Part shown: positions 42,126 through 50,676 of the stretch, piece after piece
Layout of the letters: each line of letters starts with the position of its first letter
Position numbering within the stretch: the first letter of the stretch is position 1
DNA from: Candidatus Blautia intestinavium
GTDB lineage: Bacteria > Bacillota > Clostridia > Lachnospirales > Lachnospiraceae
Length of the DNA stretch: 64,000 nucleotides
Assembly (NCBI GenBank): GCA_019113745.1
Contig: DXGV01000036.1
Coordinates: 1-64,000, forward strand
Direction of reading: 5' to 3'
The notes under the pieces: generated by a model
Databases searched by the model: none
What the model was told of the DNA's origin: nothing
What the model saw: only the letters and a program-made list of their open reading frames with translations
Translations under genes and position numbers: made by a program

Positions 42126-43163
42126 ATGGCAGTAATGACTGTATTGGGAAAAAAAGAAGCATCTGAATTGGGGATTTGCGCACCTCATGAACATATTTTT
42201 ATTGATATGAGCGTTTTTTTTACTCCGCCGGAAGAAATCGGTATGAAGAATATAGCGTATAATCCGGTTTCTATGGAATCTTTGGGAATCCTAAAGAGAA
42301 ATCCATTTGCGGTTCTGGATAATGTACAGATGATGGATGAAGTCACGCAGACAGAGGAAGTACTGGCATTTAAAAGTGCGGGAGGAAAGACAATTGTAGA
42401 TGCATCTACAGTAGGGTTGGGCAGAGATCCAGAATTGCTTGCCCGTATATCAGCCCGTACTGGCCTTAATATTATTGCGGGAGCTGGTTTCTATGTAAAA
42501 GACGCCCAGAACTCAAGAACCTTAGAGATGAGTGTGGAAGAGATTGAAAACCAGATTGTACGAGAGATAGAAGTGGAAATTGGGCATAGTGGAATTCGGG
42601 CAGGCTTTATAGGTGAGATAGGTGTCAGTCATGTAATGTATCCTTTTGAGAAGACATCGCTGACAGGTGCCTGCCGTGCCCAGGTAAGAACAGGAGCACC
42701 GTTGATGGTGCATATCAATCCCTGGTCCACGCAGGGTATCGAGGCAATGAAAATTATAAATGAGCATGGCGTCAGACCAGAAAAAACTGTGATTTGCCAT
42801 AGTGATGTGGAAAATAGAGAGGACTATATTTTTAAGCTTCTGGATATGGGCGTTTATGTAGAATTCGATAATTGGGGAAAGGAAATGTTTACAGACCGAT
42901 GGGATGTAAAACCGGGTTCAGGTAGGTTTGTCACAGATTGGGAAAGGGCTATTCTGGTAAAGAAGATTGTTGACAGAGGATATGAAGACCAGATGCTTTT
43001 GTCTACAGATCTTTGTTTAAAATCGTTGCTTCATAAATATGGTGGATGGGGATATGATCATATCCTGAAACATATTGTTCCCATGCTGGACGAAGTGGGA
43101 GTGACGAAAAAGCAGATAGATAAAATGTTGATCGAAAATCCAGCAAGATGGCTGGATGAATAA
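42126..43163 (+). CDS. Phosphotriesterase-family metal hydrolase
   Basis: A 345-residue amidohydrolase-superfamily enzyme of the phosphotriesterase/PHP-homology group. Metal motifs in order: HxH in CAPHEHIFID, bridging Glu in FIGEIGVSH (Glu in place of the carboxylated Lys), His in MVHINPW, His in VICHSDVE and Asp in LLSTDLCLKS. Members are lactonases or esterases on sugar lactones and similar compounds. It lies between the binding protein and the ATPase of an importer, so its substrate is likely the imported molecule or its first product. Confidence 0.9.
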   Translation: MAVMTVLGKKEASELGICAPHEHIFIDMSVFFTPPEEIGMKNIAYNPVSMESLGILKRNPFAVLDNVQMMDEVTQTEEVLAFKSAGGKTIVDASTVGLGRDPELLARISARTGLNIIAGAGFYVKDAQNSRTLEMSVEEIENQIVREIEVEIGHSGIRAGFIGEIGVSHVMYPFEKTSLTGACRAQVRTGAPLMVHINPWSTQGIEAMKIINEHGVRPEKTVICHSDVENREDYIFKLLDMGVYVEFDNWGKEMFTDRWDVKPGSGRFVTDWERAILVKKIVDRGYEDQMLLSTDLCLKSLLHKYGGWGYDHILKHIVPMLDEVGVTKKQIDKMLIENPARWLDE

Positions 43164-43176
43164 AGGAGGCCGGACT

Positions 43177-44670
43177 ATGGATGAAGCAATCTTGAAAATG
43201 CAGGGGATTACGAAGCGCTTTCCTGGAGTACTGGCATTGGATCATGTTAATATTACCCTGAATAAAGGCGAAATACTTGCATTAGTAGGAGAAAACGGTG
43301 CAGGGAAATCTACTCTGCTAAAGATTTTGTCCGGGGCGTATACGAAAGATGAAGGTACGATAGAATATCAGGGACAGGTGTTGGGAGTTTATACTCCGAA
43401 AGAAGCCATTGATATGGGAATCAGTATTATTTACCAGGAACTGGACAATTACGGAACACTTTCAGTTACAGAAAATATTCTGGTAAATGCGATGCCACGA
43501 AAAAAAGGAAGTCTCGGTCCTATTGACTGGAACGCTGCCAGAAAAAGGGCCAGAGATATCATTGGACAGATTACGGATGAAATAGACGTGGATGCGCCGG
43601 TATCATCATTGACGGCAGCACAGCAACAATTGGTAGAAATAGCGAAAGCAATGAGCCGTAATATGAAAGTACTGATCATGGACGAGCCTACATCGGCTTT
43701 AAACAGAGTAGAAACGGAGCAGCTTATAAAAATTGTAAAAGATCTGGCTTCTCATGGAATCAGTATTATTTATATTTCTCATAGAATGGATGAAATTTTC
43801 TCTCTGTCAGACAGAATACAGGTAATGCGAGACGGAAAAAGTGTAGGATGCTTTCAGACAAAAGAAGTGGACGAAGAGACTATTGTTAAGGAAATGGTAG
43901 GACGGACGCTCGACAGCATGTATCCTCATGTTCCACAAAAACCAGGAGAATGTATTTTAAAGGTAGAGCATCTTAGTTGCGGAAAGGCAAAAGACATCAG
44001 TTTTTCCCTTCACAGGGGAGAAATTCTGGGACTGTTCGGACTGATGGGAGCTGGGAGGACAAGTGTTGTCAGAGGAATATTTGGAGACGCTTACGTCAGA
44101 GAAGGGCATATTGAAATGAATGGTACTTTACTGAGAAATAACTCACCTCAGGATGCCATAAGACATAAAATTGCATATGTCCCGAATGAGAGAAAAGTAG
44201 AGGGACTTATGCTAAGCGAATCTGTATGTTCCAATATCAGTATTTCGGTTATCGGCAGATTAATGAAACATTTCAAAATCGACAGCAGGGAAGAGAAAAA
44301 AATGTCCGATCAGTGGATTAAACGTCTGGGGATACGGACGCCTTCAGGCGAAACAAAAGTAGAAACGTTAAGCGGAGGTAATCAGCAGAAAGTGGTAATT
44401 GCCCGTTGGTTGGAGACTGCGCCGGATATTCTGATTTTAAATGATCCAACAAGAGGAATCGACGTAGGGGCAAAAGCAGAAATCTATAGTCTGATGGAAG
44501 ATCTCTGCAAACAGGGGATGGGAATTATTATGATTTCTTCTGAGCTTCAAGAAACGCTGTCTATGTCAGACCGTATTTTAGTAATGAGTGAAGGAAGAAT
44601 GGCAGGAGAGGTAACAAGAGAAGATGCCACACAGGAGAACCTGATGAAATTAGCAGTGGGAGGGATTTAG
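43177..44670 (+). CDS. Ribose-type ABC importer ATPase (double domain)
   Basis: A 497-residue protein of the RbsA/MglA group with two ATPase halves. The first has Walker A GENGAGKST, signature LTAAQQQLVEIAKAMS and Walker B VLIMDEPTSAL. The second has the degenerate GLMGAGRTSV site, signature LSGGNQQKVVIARWL and LILNDPTRGIDVG, as usual for this subfamily. ATG 43177 follows AAAGGAGG; the longer frame would overlap the upstream stop. Confidence 0.94.
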   Translation: MDEAILKMQGITKRFPGVLALDHVNITLNKGEILALVGENGAGKSTLLKILSGAYTKDEGTIEYQGQVLGVYTPKEAIDMGISIIYQELDNYGTLSVTENILVNAMPRKKGSLGPIDWNAARKRARDIIGQITDEIDVDAPVSSLTAAQQQLVEIAKAMSRNMKVLIMDEPTSALNRVETEQLIKIVKDLASHGISIIYISHRMDEIFSLSDRIQVMRDGKSVGCFQTKEVDEETIVKEMVGRTLDSMYPHVPQKPGECILKVEHLSCGKAKDISFSLHRGEILGLFGLMGAGRTSVVRGIFGDAYVREGHIEMNGTLLRNNSPQDAIRHKIAYVPNERKVEGLMLSESVCSNISISVIGRLMKHFKIDSREEKKMSDQWIKRLGIRTPSGETKVETLSGGNQQKVVIARWLETAPDILILNDPTRGIDVGAKAEIYSLMEDLCKQGMGIIMISSELQETLSMSDRILVMSEGRMAGEVTREDATQENLMKLAVGGI

Positions 44671-44671
44671 A

Positions 44672-45637
44672 ATGGAGAAAAGTACGGTCAGACATAATAT
44701 TTTTAAAAACGGAGGAAGCGAATTTACAATATTGATTGCATATATAGGTTTATGTGCAGTGTTTTCAATTTTGTCTTCAAATTTTTTGTCGATAAAAAAT
44801 TTTATAAACATCGGAATATATTCTTCGATTATGGGAATTACTGCAGCAGCTACAACCTTGGTACTTATTAGTGGTTGCATTGATATTTCAGTGGGATCTG
44901 TGATGGGACTGACTGGAATGATCAGCGCTCTGATGTTGAAACAGGGAATACCGATTGTAATAGTGGTGGTTACTTCTCTGCTGGCAGGAGCTGCTGTAGG
45001 AATTCTGAACGGCCTTCTTGTGGCAAAAGGAAAAATTGTACCTATGATAGCCACTATGGGTACCATGTCTATTGTCAGAGGCATTGCATATCTTACTAAT
45101 GGCGGAATTTCTATTGTAATCAGTGATCAGAATTTTACATGGCTGGGACGGGGATATATCGGGCCTGTTCCGTTTATACTGCTTGTACTTCTGATGGTAT
45201 ATATAGGTGTTTATTATTTATCAAAGTATACAGCATACGGAAGAAAGCTGTATGCTACCGGCTCTAATCAAAGAGCGGGATATCTTGCCGGAATCAATAC
45301 AGACAGAACAATTTTAACAGTATATATTTTAAATGGAGTATTTGCAGGACTATCTGGCATTTTGATGGCGGCACAGTCCGGTGCAGGACTTCCAACGGCG
45401 GGAGATACATACGAAATGACGATTATTTCGGCCTGTGTGCTGGGGGGAACATCCATTAATGGAGGAAAAGGTAATGTCTGGGGCACTTTGATCGGCGTTC
45501 TGCTGTTGACTACGATCAGTAATGGACTGACTATGCTTGGAATCTCCAGTTTTTGGCAGCAGATCATTAAAGGTACGATACTGGTAGTGGCAGTTTTGAT
45601 AGACGCATGGAGAAATGGAAGCTATAAAAAAGTATAA
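44672..45637 (+). CDS. Ribose-type ABC importer permease
   Basis: A 321-residue RbsC-type membrane permease with about eight to ten membrane segments. Family marks: LISGCIDISVGSVMGLTGMI, LNGLLVAKGKIVPMIATMGTMSIVRGIAY, YATGSNQRAGYLAGINTDR and SACVLGGTSINGGKGNVWGTLIG. It starts two bases after the ATPase stop. With the binding protein and ATPase it forms a complete importer, but no kinase, isomerase or aldolase typical of pentose use is linked. Confidence 0.94.
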   Translation: MEKSTVRHNIFKNGGSEFTILIAYIGLCAVFSILSSNFLSIKNFINIGIYSSIMGITAAATTLVLISGCIDISVGSVMGLTGMISALMLKQGIPIVIVVVTSLLAGAAVGILNGLLVAKGKIVPMIATMGTMSIVRGIAYLTNGGISIVISDQNFTWLGRGYIGPVPFILLVLLMVYIGVYYLSKYTAYGRKLYATGSNQRAGYLAGINTDRTILTVYILNGVFAGLSGILMAAQSGAGLPTAGDTYEMTIISACVLGGTSINGGKGNVWGTLIGVLLLTTISNGLTMLGISSFWQQIIKGTILVVAVLIDAWRNGSYKKV

Positions 45638-45673
45638 CTTGATAAAAAAATACAATGCAAAGGAGTAAAAAAG

Positions 45674-46045
45674 ATGAATGGAAAAAAGTCCTGGTATATT
45701 GTTGATGGATACAGACCTCCTGAAAATAAAGGAGGAGCGGAAGATTATGTGGGACATGAATGTATTATGATCTTAAACTGTAATGACGAAGAGGCTCACG
45801 TAGAGATTGACGTATATTTTCCGGATCAGGAGCCGGTAAAAGGAATTCCCTATCAGGTTCCCGCAAGACGAATCAGGGCTTTCCGCACAAACGACAGGAA
45901 TGTATTTAAGGATCTTGAGTTGGATGTTGGAAGACAATATTCATTAAATATAAGAAGTGATGTGGATGTTGTAGTACAATATGGACGACTGGATATCAAT
46001 CAGGACAATATGGCCTATATGGCTACATTGGGATATTCTGATTAA
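45674..46045 (+). CDS. Small protein of the Anabaena sensory rhodopsin transducer family
   Basis: A 123-residue beta-rich protein. It matches the ASRT family closely in pattern: SWYIVDGYRPPENKGG, VGHECIMILNCNDEEAHVEIDVYF, EPVKGIPYQVPARRIRAFRTND and SDVDVVVQYGRLDINQDNMAYMATLGYSD. In cyanobacteria the member binds sensory rhodopsin, but the wider family is considered a small-molecule-binding (probably carbohydrate) fold. No rhodopsin is plausible here. It is the last gene of the importer operon, with AAAGGAG upstream, and a hairpin follows. It probably binds or delivers the imported compound, or signals its presence. Confidence 0.83.
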   Translation: MNGKKSWYIVDGYRPPENKGGAEDYVGHECIMILNCNDEEAHVEIDVYFPDQEPVKGIPYQVPARRIRAFRTNDRNVFKDLELDVGRQYSLNIRSDVDVVVQYGRLDINQDNMAYMATLGYSD

Positions 46046-46053
46046 AACTTAAA

Positions 46054-46106
46054 AAGGGATAAAATCTGCGGCCATTTGTTTTGGCGGACAGGAGATTTTA
46101 TCCCTT
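46054..46106 (+). terminator. Terminator of the importer operon
   Basis: AAGGGATAAAATCT and AGATTTTATCCCTT pair perfectly around a 25-base loop, followed by CTTG. It lies nine bases beyond the ASRT stop. Confidence 0.8.
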
Positions 46107-46283
46107 CTTGATATTAGAAGAGCATATATCACAGGAGAAGGTACTGTGTGATGTCATGCAAATAGAATATTTTTCCAAAAAAATTAGACTCGTATAGTTT
46201 ATTTATGTTACTATATAAAAAGTACATGATCTTAGACACAGAACTTAAGCAAAGATGAAAAAGTAAAGTACGGGGGATTCTAT

Positions 46284-47240
46284 ATGGTTTCTATGAAAGA
46301 TATCGCCAGGGAGTTAAATTTATCCCGGTGTACGGTTTCCAATATTCTGAATAATAAGCTGGATCGTTACAGCTATCGTCAGGAAACCATTGATATGGTG
46401 AGAGCGAAAGCAGAAGAGATGGGATATGTGGTAAATAATCTTGCACAGTCCCTGAAAACAGGCTTTGCTAATATGATTGCTTTAGTTATTCCAGATATAT
46501 CCAGTACATTTTATATAAAAATAATAAAAGAAATAGAGAGGCTGACATTTGAAAATAACTATGGTCTGCTTGTATGTGTGACGGAAGAAAGTTTGGATAA
46601 AGAGCGGAGAATGTTAGAGACTTTGAAAAAACGCCGTGTGGACGGAGTGATTATAGCAGGCGTCTCTTATACGGAATCTGTGATTGACGAAAGTGCATAT
46701 AAGGTTGTTATGTTTGACCGTATTATAAAAGATGTACAGGTTCCCACAGTGACAGTGGATGACAGGAAGGCATCTTATGATCTTACCCGCCGTATTCTGG
46801 ACAAAGGATACAGGCATCCGTTATTTATTGCTACATCATCTTGGGATTACACTGTACAATGCCGTTTAAGGGGATTTCAGGATGCACTGCAGGAGTATGG
46901 TCTGACCTTTCGGCAGTCAGATGTTTTTTATAACTGCTTTAATGAATTTGATTCTTATGAGCTGATAACAAAATTACAAAAAGAAGAAAGTGACAGATTT
47001 GATTCTATTGTCTCTACTACCAATGAAATTGTATTTGGAATTATGAAAGCTCTGGGAGATTCTTTTTCAGAGATTGGATATGGTGGATTCTATTCCTTTA
47101 ATGGCTCTTCCTTCATGGGAGAGAAAATCTTAAACGTAATTCCTCCTCCGGATATGGCAGAAAAAGCGTTTACGATTTTAATGGACCGGATTAAAGGAGA
47201 AACTGGTTATAATGCAGTTTTAGATGTAAAAATAGTATAA
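46284..47240 (+). CDS. LacI-family repressor 2 of the catabolic island
   Basis: A 318-residue repressor with helix-turn-helix MVSMKDIARELNLSRCTVSNILNNKLDRYSYRQ and hinge (LAQSLKTG), then a sugar-type sensor domain (ALVIPDISSTFYIKIIKEIERLTFENNYGLLVC). The recognition helix (LSRCTVSNIL) differs from that of repressor 1, consistent with the second operator type TATACTCGAGTATA at the importer and second M24 promoters. Its own upstream region contains a diverged ACTCGTATA half (46188-46196), so weak autoregulation is possible. Confidence 0.9.
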   Translation: MVSMKDIARELNLSRCTVSNILNNKLDRYSYRQETIDMVRAKAEEMGYVVNNLAQSLKTGFANMIALVIPDISSTFYIKIIKEIERLTFENNYGLLVCVTEESLDKERRMLETLKKRRVDGVIIAGVSYTESVIDESAYKVVMFDRIIKDVQVPTVTVDDRKASYDLTRRILDKGYRHPLFIATSSWDYTVQCRLRGFQDALQEYGLTFRQSDVFYNCFNEFDSYELITKLQKEESDRFDSIVSTTNEIVFGIMKALGDSFSEIGYGGFYSFNGSSFMGEKILNVIPPPDMAEKAFTILMDRIKGETGYNAVLDVKIV

Positions 47241-47321
47241 TGGAGAGGGAAGCTTTATAAAGATAATTTTGAAATAAAACAGTATTTAGATCGATGCGTG
47301 GATATATACATATATGAAAAA

Positions 47322-47417
47322 ACGGCAGATCGGTGATTATTTTACAGAGTACCAGTAGTTTAAGCTGTTGGCAGTTAATTCTGTAAAAGATAACTCCGTT
47401 CTGCCGTATATTTTTTA
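47322..47417 (+). terminator. Terminator after LacI repressor 2
   Basis: An extended imperfect hairpin with outer arms ACGGCAGA (47322-47329) and TCTGCCGT (47400-47407), an inner TTACAGA/CTGTAA pair, and ATATTTTTT after it. Together with the promoter below it accounts for the 296-base gap between lacI 2 and the second M24 gene. Confidence 0.65.
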
Positions 47418-47439
47418 GTGAAAATTTTAGGGAATACTA

Positions 47440-47486
47440 TTGAAACTTTGCCAAAACTATATTACAATTAATATACTCGAGTATAT
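47440..47486 (+). promoter_or_regulatory. Promoter and operator of the second M24 gene
   Basis: TTGAAA (47440-47445) and TACAAT (47463-47468) are spaced by 17 bases. The perfect palindrome ATATACTCGAGTATAT (47471-47486) immediately follows the -10 box, over the start site. It is the same operator type as at the importer promoter. Confidence 0.82.
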
Positions 47487-47536
47487 TATGAAAAATGGAA
47501 CGCTGAAAGATGAAAATGTATTGCAGGAGGTAGAAA

Positions 47537-48715
47537 ATGAAACCTAAAATTGAACGTGCTGAGTTTTTAGATAGAATCAGAAAAACTCAGGAATTAATGA
47601 AACAGCAAGGAATAGATCTTCTTTTTGCTTATGGAAATGAAGCAGAGCCTCAGTTTATACGTTATTATAGCAATTACTGGCCAAATTTTGAACTGGCAGG
47701 TGTGCTGATTCCGGCAGAGGGGGAGGCTACTCTGATCATAGGGCCGGAAAGTGAAACTTTTGCATCATCCGTATCGCAGATTGAAAGAATACGCCGGGTT
47801 CTTGTTTTTCGAGAGTCTTCTGAACCGGAATACCCGGGCGCTGTATTATGGACACTTACTGAGGTGATGAAAGAAGCTGTTGGAAGCATCAATGTTCATA
47901 GAATTGGTATTGTGGGGGGCTGCCTGATTTCTCACGTGGTCTATATGGCTTTGGAGGAAGCGCGGATACAGTTGGGTTCTCCGGAGTTTGTAAAAGCAGA
48001 TACGCTAGTATCCAAGCTTCGGGCAGTGAAATCGCCAGCGGAAATCGCATGTATGAGAGAAGCATACAGAATTACACAATGCGCTATGAAAAAAGTGCTG
48101 GATACTATTCAGGTTGGAATGACAGAGGAACAGACCCGTGGCATTGCAGTGAGTACTATGTATAGTGAAGGCGCAGAAGGAGAGGCATATCCATGTTGGA
48201 TTCTTGCCGGAGAGGGATCTAATCTTGCTATAGGACGCTGCCGGGGAAGAGAAATACATAACGGGGATCTGGTACAAATTCAGATAGGTGCAAGATATCA
48301 GGGATATGCTTCTACCATGGGACGCGCAGTAGTTATGGGAAAAGCGTCAGATGTGCAGAAAAAACTGATAGAGGCAAGTCTGGCCGGACAGAAAGCCATT
48401 TTAGAAACAGCACGGGCCGGAATTTCCGCAAAAGCAGTTAGTGATGCTCATTATCAGGCAATTCAAGCGCTGGGACAGGAAAAAAATATATTGTATGGCC
48501 CCTGTCATGGAACAGGACTGATGGAAGGGGAATACCCGTGGATCGAGTCTGATTCAGATTTTCTCCTGGAAGAAGGAATGACATTCTGCAGTTGCGTTTA
48601 TCTGGGTGATAATGAACACAAAATGGGAGTCCGGTTTGAGGATGGTTTTATTGTAACAAAAACAGGAACGGAATCCTTTTCCGATTATCGAAGAGAACTT
48701 ATTGAGATTGCCTAG
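47537..48715 (+). CDS. M24 pita-bread-fold protein 2, metal ligands replaced
   Basis: A 392-residue paralogue of the M24 protein at 39632, with the same shared YYSNYWP-type N-terminal region and pita-bread C-terminal domain. Three metal ligands are replaced: Q249 and T260 at the two Asp positions and C353 at the first Glu; H324 and E368 remain. The second catalytic Glu seen in the paralogue (E258) is a Gly here. The two are therefore not simple duplicates with one function. GGAGG precedes the ATG. It ends the island and is under the second operator. Confidence 0.85.
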   Translation: MKPKIERAEFLDRIRKTQELMKQQGIDLLFAYGNEAEPQFIRYYSNYWPNFELAGVLIPAEGEATLIIGPESETFASSVSQIERIRRVLVFRESSEPEYPGAVLWTLTEVMKEAVGSINVHRIGIVGGCLISHVVYMALEEARIQLGSPEFVKADTLVSKLRAVKSPAEIACMREAYRITQCAMKKVLDTIQVGMTEEQTRGIAVSTMYSEGAEGEAYPCWILAGEGSNLAIGRCRGREIHNGDLVQIQIGARYQGYASTMGRAVVMGKASDVQKKLIEASLAGQKAILETARAGISAKAVSDAHYQAIQALGQEKNILYGPCHGTGLMEGEYPWIESDSDFLLEEGMTFCSCVYLGDNEHKMGVRFEDGFIVTKTGTESFSDYRRELIEIA

Positions 48716-48828
48716 CTGCCCTAAAACCGCATTTTTTGCAATATATCCCGCATTTTATCCTATGTACATTGGAAAAGAAACAGATATAATAGAAAATAAA
48801 GAATAACTGTGAAAGGAAGGACGCGGCT

Positions 48829-49677
48829 ATGGCAGATTGTTTGACTATGATGAAATATCAGGGACTGGGGAATGACTATCTTGTGTTGGACCCCAATAAA
48901 AATGCGGCACATCTTCATGGAAAGAAGATCGCGCTTATGTGCCAGAGAGGTTTTGGACTTGGGGCGGACGGAGTGCTTTACGGTCCGGTGGATATCAATG
49001 GGAAAATGGGCGTGCATATTTATAATTCAGATGGAAGCGAGTCGGCCATCAGCGGCAATGGCGTTCGCATTTTTGCCAAATATCTGATGGATCACGGTTA
49101 TGTAAAAGAGCAGAAATTCAGCATTGAGACTCTTTCAGGATCTATTGAAGTGGAATGCCTGAATAGCCGTGCTACAGAGTTCAGGGTAAATATGGGAAAG
49201 GCGTCCTTCCTTTCCAGAGAGATCCCGGTAACGGGAGAAGTCCGGGAAGTAATTAATGAGGATTTTACTTTCCATCAGAAGGAGTATAAGGCCACCTGTC
49301 TTACGGTGGGAAATCCGCACTGTATTATTTTTATGGATCAGGTAAACGCAGAGATTGCCAGAGAGCTTGGCCCCTATGTAGAAAACGCGGATGAATTTCC
49401 AGAGAGGATGAATCTCCAGATCTGCCGCCGGATCGATTCCGGAAACCTGGATATTGAAATCTGGGAGCGGGGTTCCGGTTATACAAAGGCTTCCGGAACA
49501 GGAAGCTGCGCGGCTGCGGCTGCGGCTTACCGTCTGGGTCTGGTAGAGAGACGGGTCAATGTGAATCAGCCGGGCGGGATGATCCAGATTGATATTCAGG
49601 AAGACGGAACCCTTTATATGACGGGAAGCGTGGGATATGTGGCGGATATCAGCATCGCGGAAAGCTTCTTTTCCTGA
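48829..49677 (+). CDS. Diaminopimelate-epimerase-like protein, both catalytic Cys replaced by Ser
   Basis: A 282-residue member of the DapF fold, normally interconverting LL- and meso-diaminopimelate. Overall architecture (two similar alpha/beta halves, MMKYQGLGNDYLVLD start) is intact and the length is usual. However, the two catalytic thiols are serines: S75 in AISGNGVRIFAKY (family C-G-N-G) and S222 in KASGTGSCAAA (family A-C-G-T-G). Both codons (AGC at 49051, TCC at 49492) are unambiguous. It may be a racemase of another substrate, or a non-racemising isomerase. AAAGGAAGG precedes the ATG, and it is followed by an unrelated hydrolase gene. Confidence 0.85.
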   Translation: MADCLTMMKYQGLGNDYLVLDPNKNAAHLHGKKIALMCQRGFGLGADGVLYGPVDINGKMGVHIYNSDGSESAISGNGVRIFAKYLMDHGYVKEQKFSIETLSGSIEVECLNSRATEFRVNMGKASFLSREIPVTGEVREVINEDFTFHQKEYKATCLTVGNPHCIIFMDQVNAEIARELGPYVENADEFPERMNLQICRRIDSGNLDIEIWERGSGYTKASGTGSCAAAAAAYRLGLVERRVNVNQPGGMIQIDIQEDGTLYMTGSVGYVADISIAESFFS

Positions 49678-49716
49678 ACCGACCGTAAATTGATAGAGAA
49701 AGGAACAGAGACTGCA

Positions 49717-50517
49717 ATGAAAATTACCATGCTTGGAACCGGAAATGCGCTGGTGACAGAGTGCTATAATACCTGCTTTGTCCTTCAGGATAGTGGGAGA
49801 TATCTGCTGGTGGACGGAGGCGGCGGAAATACGATTTTGAGACGTCTGAAACAGGCGGACTTTAACTGGATGGACATGCGGGAGATTTTTGTTACCCATA
49901 AGCATGTAGATCATTTGATGGGTATTGTCTGGATGATCCGGATGATCTGTCAGTATATGCGCCAGGGACAGTATCAGGGAGAAGCGTGGATATACGGACA
50001 CGATGAGGTAACTGCCATTCTGAGCGAACTGGCGGATAAGCTTCTGTCTTCAAAGGATACCCGATTTATCGGTAAACGCCTGCATATGGAAACCGTCAGC
50101 GATGGGGAAGAGCGCCTGCTGCTGGGAAGAAAGACGACGTTTTTTGATATCAGGTCTACAAAGGCAAAACAGTATGGTTTCTGTATGGACATAGGCGGGG
50201 GCGATAAGCTGACCTGCTGCGGAGACGAACCCTGCAGCCCCTTTACGGAGAGTTATGCCAGAGGAAGTAAATGGCTGCTCCATGAAGCGTTCTGTCTTCA
50301 TGATCAGGCGGATGTTTTTCATCCCTATGAAAAACATCATTCTACAGTTAAGGACGCCGGCGAACTGGCAGAAAGACTGGAGGTCAGGAACCTTCTCCTC
50401 TATCATACGGAGGATAAGAACATTATGAGAAGGAAAGAGCTTTACACTGCCGAAGGAAAGAGATATTTTCACGGGAATATTTTCGTTCCGGAGGATCTGG
50501 AGACAATTGAACTGTAG
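49717..50517 (+). CDS. Metallo-beta-lactamase-fold hydrolase
   Basis: A 266-residue MBL-superfamily protein close to the RNase Z/arylsulfatase-like group: LLVDGGGGNTILRRL, metal motif FVTHKHVDHLMGIVW (HxHxDH), CGDEPCSPF and the C-terminal LLLYHTEDKN. ATG 49717 (AAAGGA upstream) removes nine residues of a weaker start. The substrate could be a tRNA 3' end or a small phosphodiester. It follows the DapF-like gene by 39 bases and is probably co-transcribed. Confidence 0.85.
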   Translation: MKITMLGTGNALVTECYNTCFVLQDSGRYLLVDGGGGNTILRRLKQADFNWMDMREIFVTHKHVDHLMGIVWMIRMICQYMRQGQYQGEAWIYGHDEVTAILSELADKLLSSKDTRFIGKRLHMETVSDGEERLLLGRKTTFFDIRSTKAKQYGFCMDIGGGDKLTCCGDEPCSPFTESYARGSKWLLHEAFCLHDQADVFHPYEKHHSTVKDAGELAERLEVRNLLLYHTEDKNIMRRKELYTAEGKRYFHGNIFVPEDLETIEL

Positions 50518-50676
50518 GCAGACTTGCCTCATCCCTTGCAGTTTTCTCCATGATATGGTATGCTAACCGCAGGCGCGCAGAGGCGACGGCCGAAGCTGCG
50601 CGTATTTTTCGCCGGAATATCTTCTGCGGCGCAGAAGGGCGGGAAAAACACAAATATTAAGAAAGAAGGTGAAGCT

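Noticed and set aside
38340..47240. Integrated phage or transposon explaining the AT-rich island
   Set aside because: No integrase, transposase, terminal repeat or attachment-site duplication is visible at either edge; transfer is suggested only by base composition.
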